Assembly: GCA_964404165.1 (NCBI GenBank)
Contig: CAYOIZ010000009.1
Coordinates: 62,001-126,000, forward strand
DNA from: DASYLJ01 sp964404165
GTDB lineage: Bacteria > Desulfobacterota > Binatia > DP-6
Direction: 5' to 3'
DNA length: 64,000 nt
The position numbers were made by a program, and so were the translations under genes. The notes beneath the pieces were generated by a model. That model saw only the letters and a list, made by a program, of their open reading frames with translations. It searched no databases and was not told the origin of the DNA. The first letter of the stretch is position 1; each line of letters opens with the position of its first letter. Of the stretch, positions 63,765-64,000 are shown piece after piece.

Positions 63765-64000
63765 CATTGGCCCGTACCTGGTCGTACCGGAAGGGGGCCT
63801 CCCGGAAACGCCGGTCGGCGTCGGCCAGGGCGTCCGGCGTGTCGATGTTGATCCACCGGGCGTCGGTCACGAACCCGTGGATGACGCGCCCGGCCTCGAG
63901 CAGCTTCGGGTAGGTCACCCGTGCAATGCCGAAGACCGCGCCGGTTTCCATCCATCGGAAAATCTCCGGTTGGAGGATGTGCAGCCCCGGGAACATGAAG
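63751..64000 (-). CDS. Sugar-phosphate nucleotidyltransferase, C-terminal part (runs off window)
   Basis: The last 82 residues are visible: FPGLHILQPEIFRWME, VTYPKLLEAGRVIHGFVTD, RWINIDTPDALADADRRF. This is the C-terminal pattern of NTP_transferase-family enzymes (mannose-1-phosphate guanylyltransferase or MurNAc-1-P uridylyltransferase type), with the W-x-D-I/N-x-T-P motif. The nucleotide-binding half is beyond base 64000, so the sugar and nucleotide cannot be stated. Confidence 0.8.
   Translation of the reverse strand, partial: FMFPGLHILQPEIFRWMETGAVFGIARVTYPKLLEAGRVIHGFVTDARWINIDTPDALADADRRFREAPFRYDQVRANARSS

Overview
The window is GC-rich (about 70% by eye) bacterial chromosome with dense, mostly overlapping genes. 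I recognise no tRNA, rRNA, CRISPR array, transposase or phage gene. Several secreted proteins have an uncultured-deltaproteobacterial character: a beta-propeller with a long Thr/Ser linker, CDDGN-type Cys-rich repeats with a conserved C-terminal domain, a collagen/C1q-like protein, and a subtilase with a Cys-rich N-terminus. Together with a class II (B12) ribonucleotide reductase, ThyX, a ~180-kDa-type NAD-glutamate dehydrogenase and an APS-type CysH, this suggests Binatota or a related former-Deltaproteobacteria lineage. That placement is inference; no marker gene here proves it.

Layout. 1-4311 (minus): a sigma54 activator with an Asp-to-Glu receiver site, a hybrid histidine kinase and the start of a methyltransferase. 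4504-9264: a MacB/FtsX-type exporter whose permease is on the plus strand and whose PadR regulator and ATPase are on the minus strand, with a radical SAM gene between them. 9422-9680: a large cruciform repeat, then an mqsR-mqsA toxin-antitoxin locus joined into one reading frame, with an 18-bp palindromic operator. 10589-17614: an acyl-CoA ligase and a set of secreted or envelope proteins. 17812-28127: an ergothioneine locus. HIT, a fused EgtD-EgtB, an enolase-superfamily enzyme, a PPOX-fold protein and an OpuC/EgtV-like ATPase form one overlapping minus-strand operon. The matching permease and binding protein lie 3.4 kb further along the same strand, separated by a subtilase and a DsrE-like gene on the plus strand. 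28214-34201: thiamine genes (thiE, thiG, thiS) interrupted by a rearranged island. A broken inverted copy of the thiE 5' end lies at one side of the island, and a DUF445 gene inside it is bracketed by 113-bp inverted repeats.

34278-42949 (plus) is a housekeeping run: alr, purH, tsaC, DUF1015, thyX, DUF309, MoxR ATPase, DUF5658, CoxE-type VWA and Rieske genes. 42951-50465 holds an RlmD-type methyltransferase, a GNAT and the 1,580-residue glutamate dehydrogenase. 50615-54821 holds an MBL hydrolase and a minus-strand DciA-NudL-M23-unknown operon. 54854-58725 holds nrdJ, with an NrdR-box-like site between its -35 and -10, then a GcvH-like protein without the lipoyl lysine, and ftsB. 58891-59261 is a strongly promoted 27-residue lysine-rich peptide with a structured leader. 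59285-64000: an alpha/beta hydrolase lacking its nucleophile, cysH, a thiolase, a patatin and a partial sugar nucleotidyltransferase.

The main candidates for something new are the ergothioneine biosynthesis-plus-transporter locus, the fused toxin-antitoxin, and two families of non-coding stem-loop elements. One of those families sits in both of the long convergent gaps (17634-17773 and 62033-62157).
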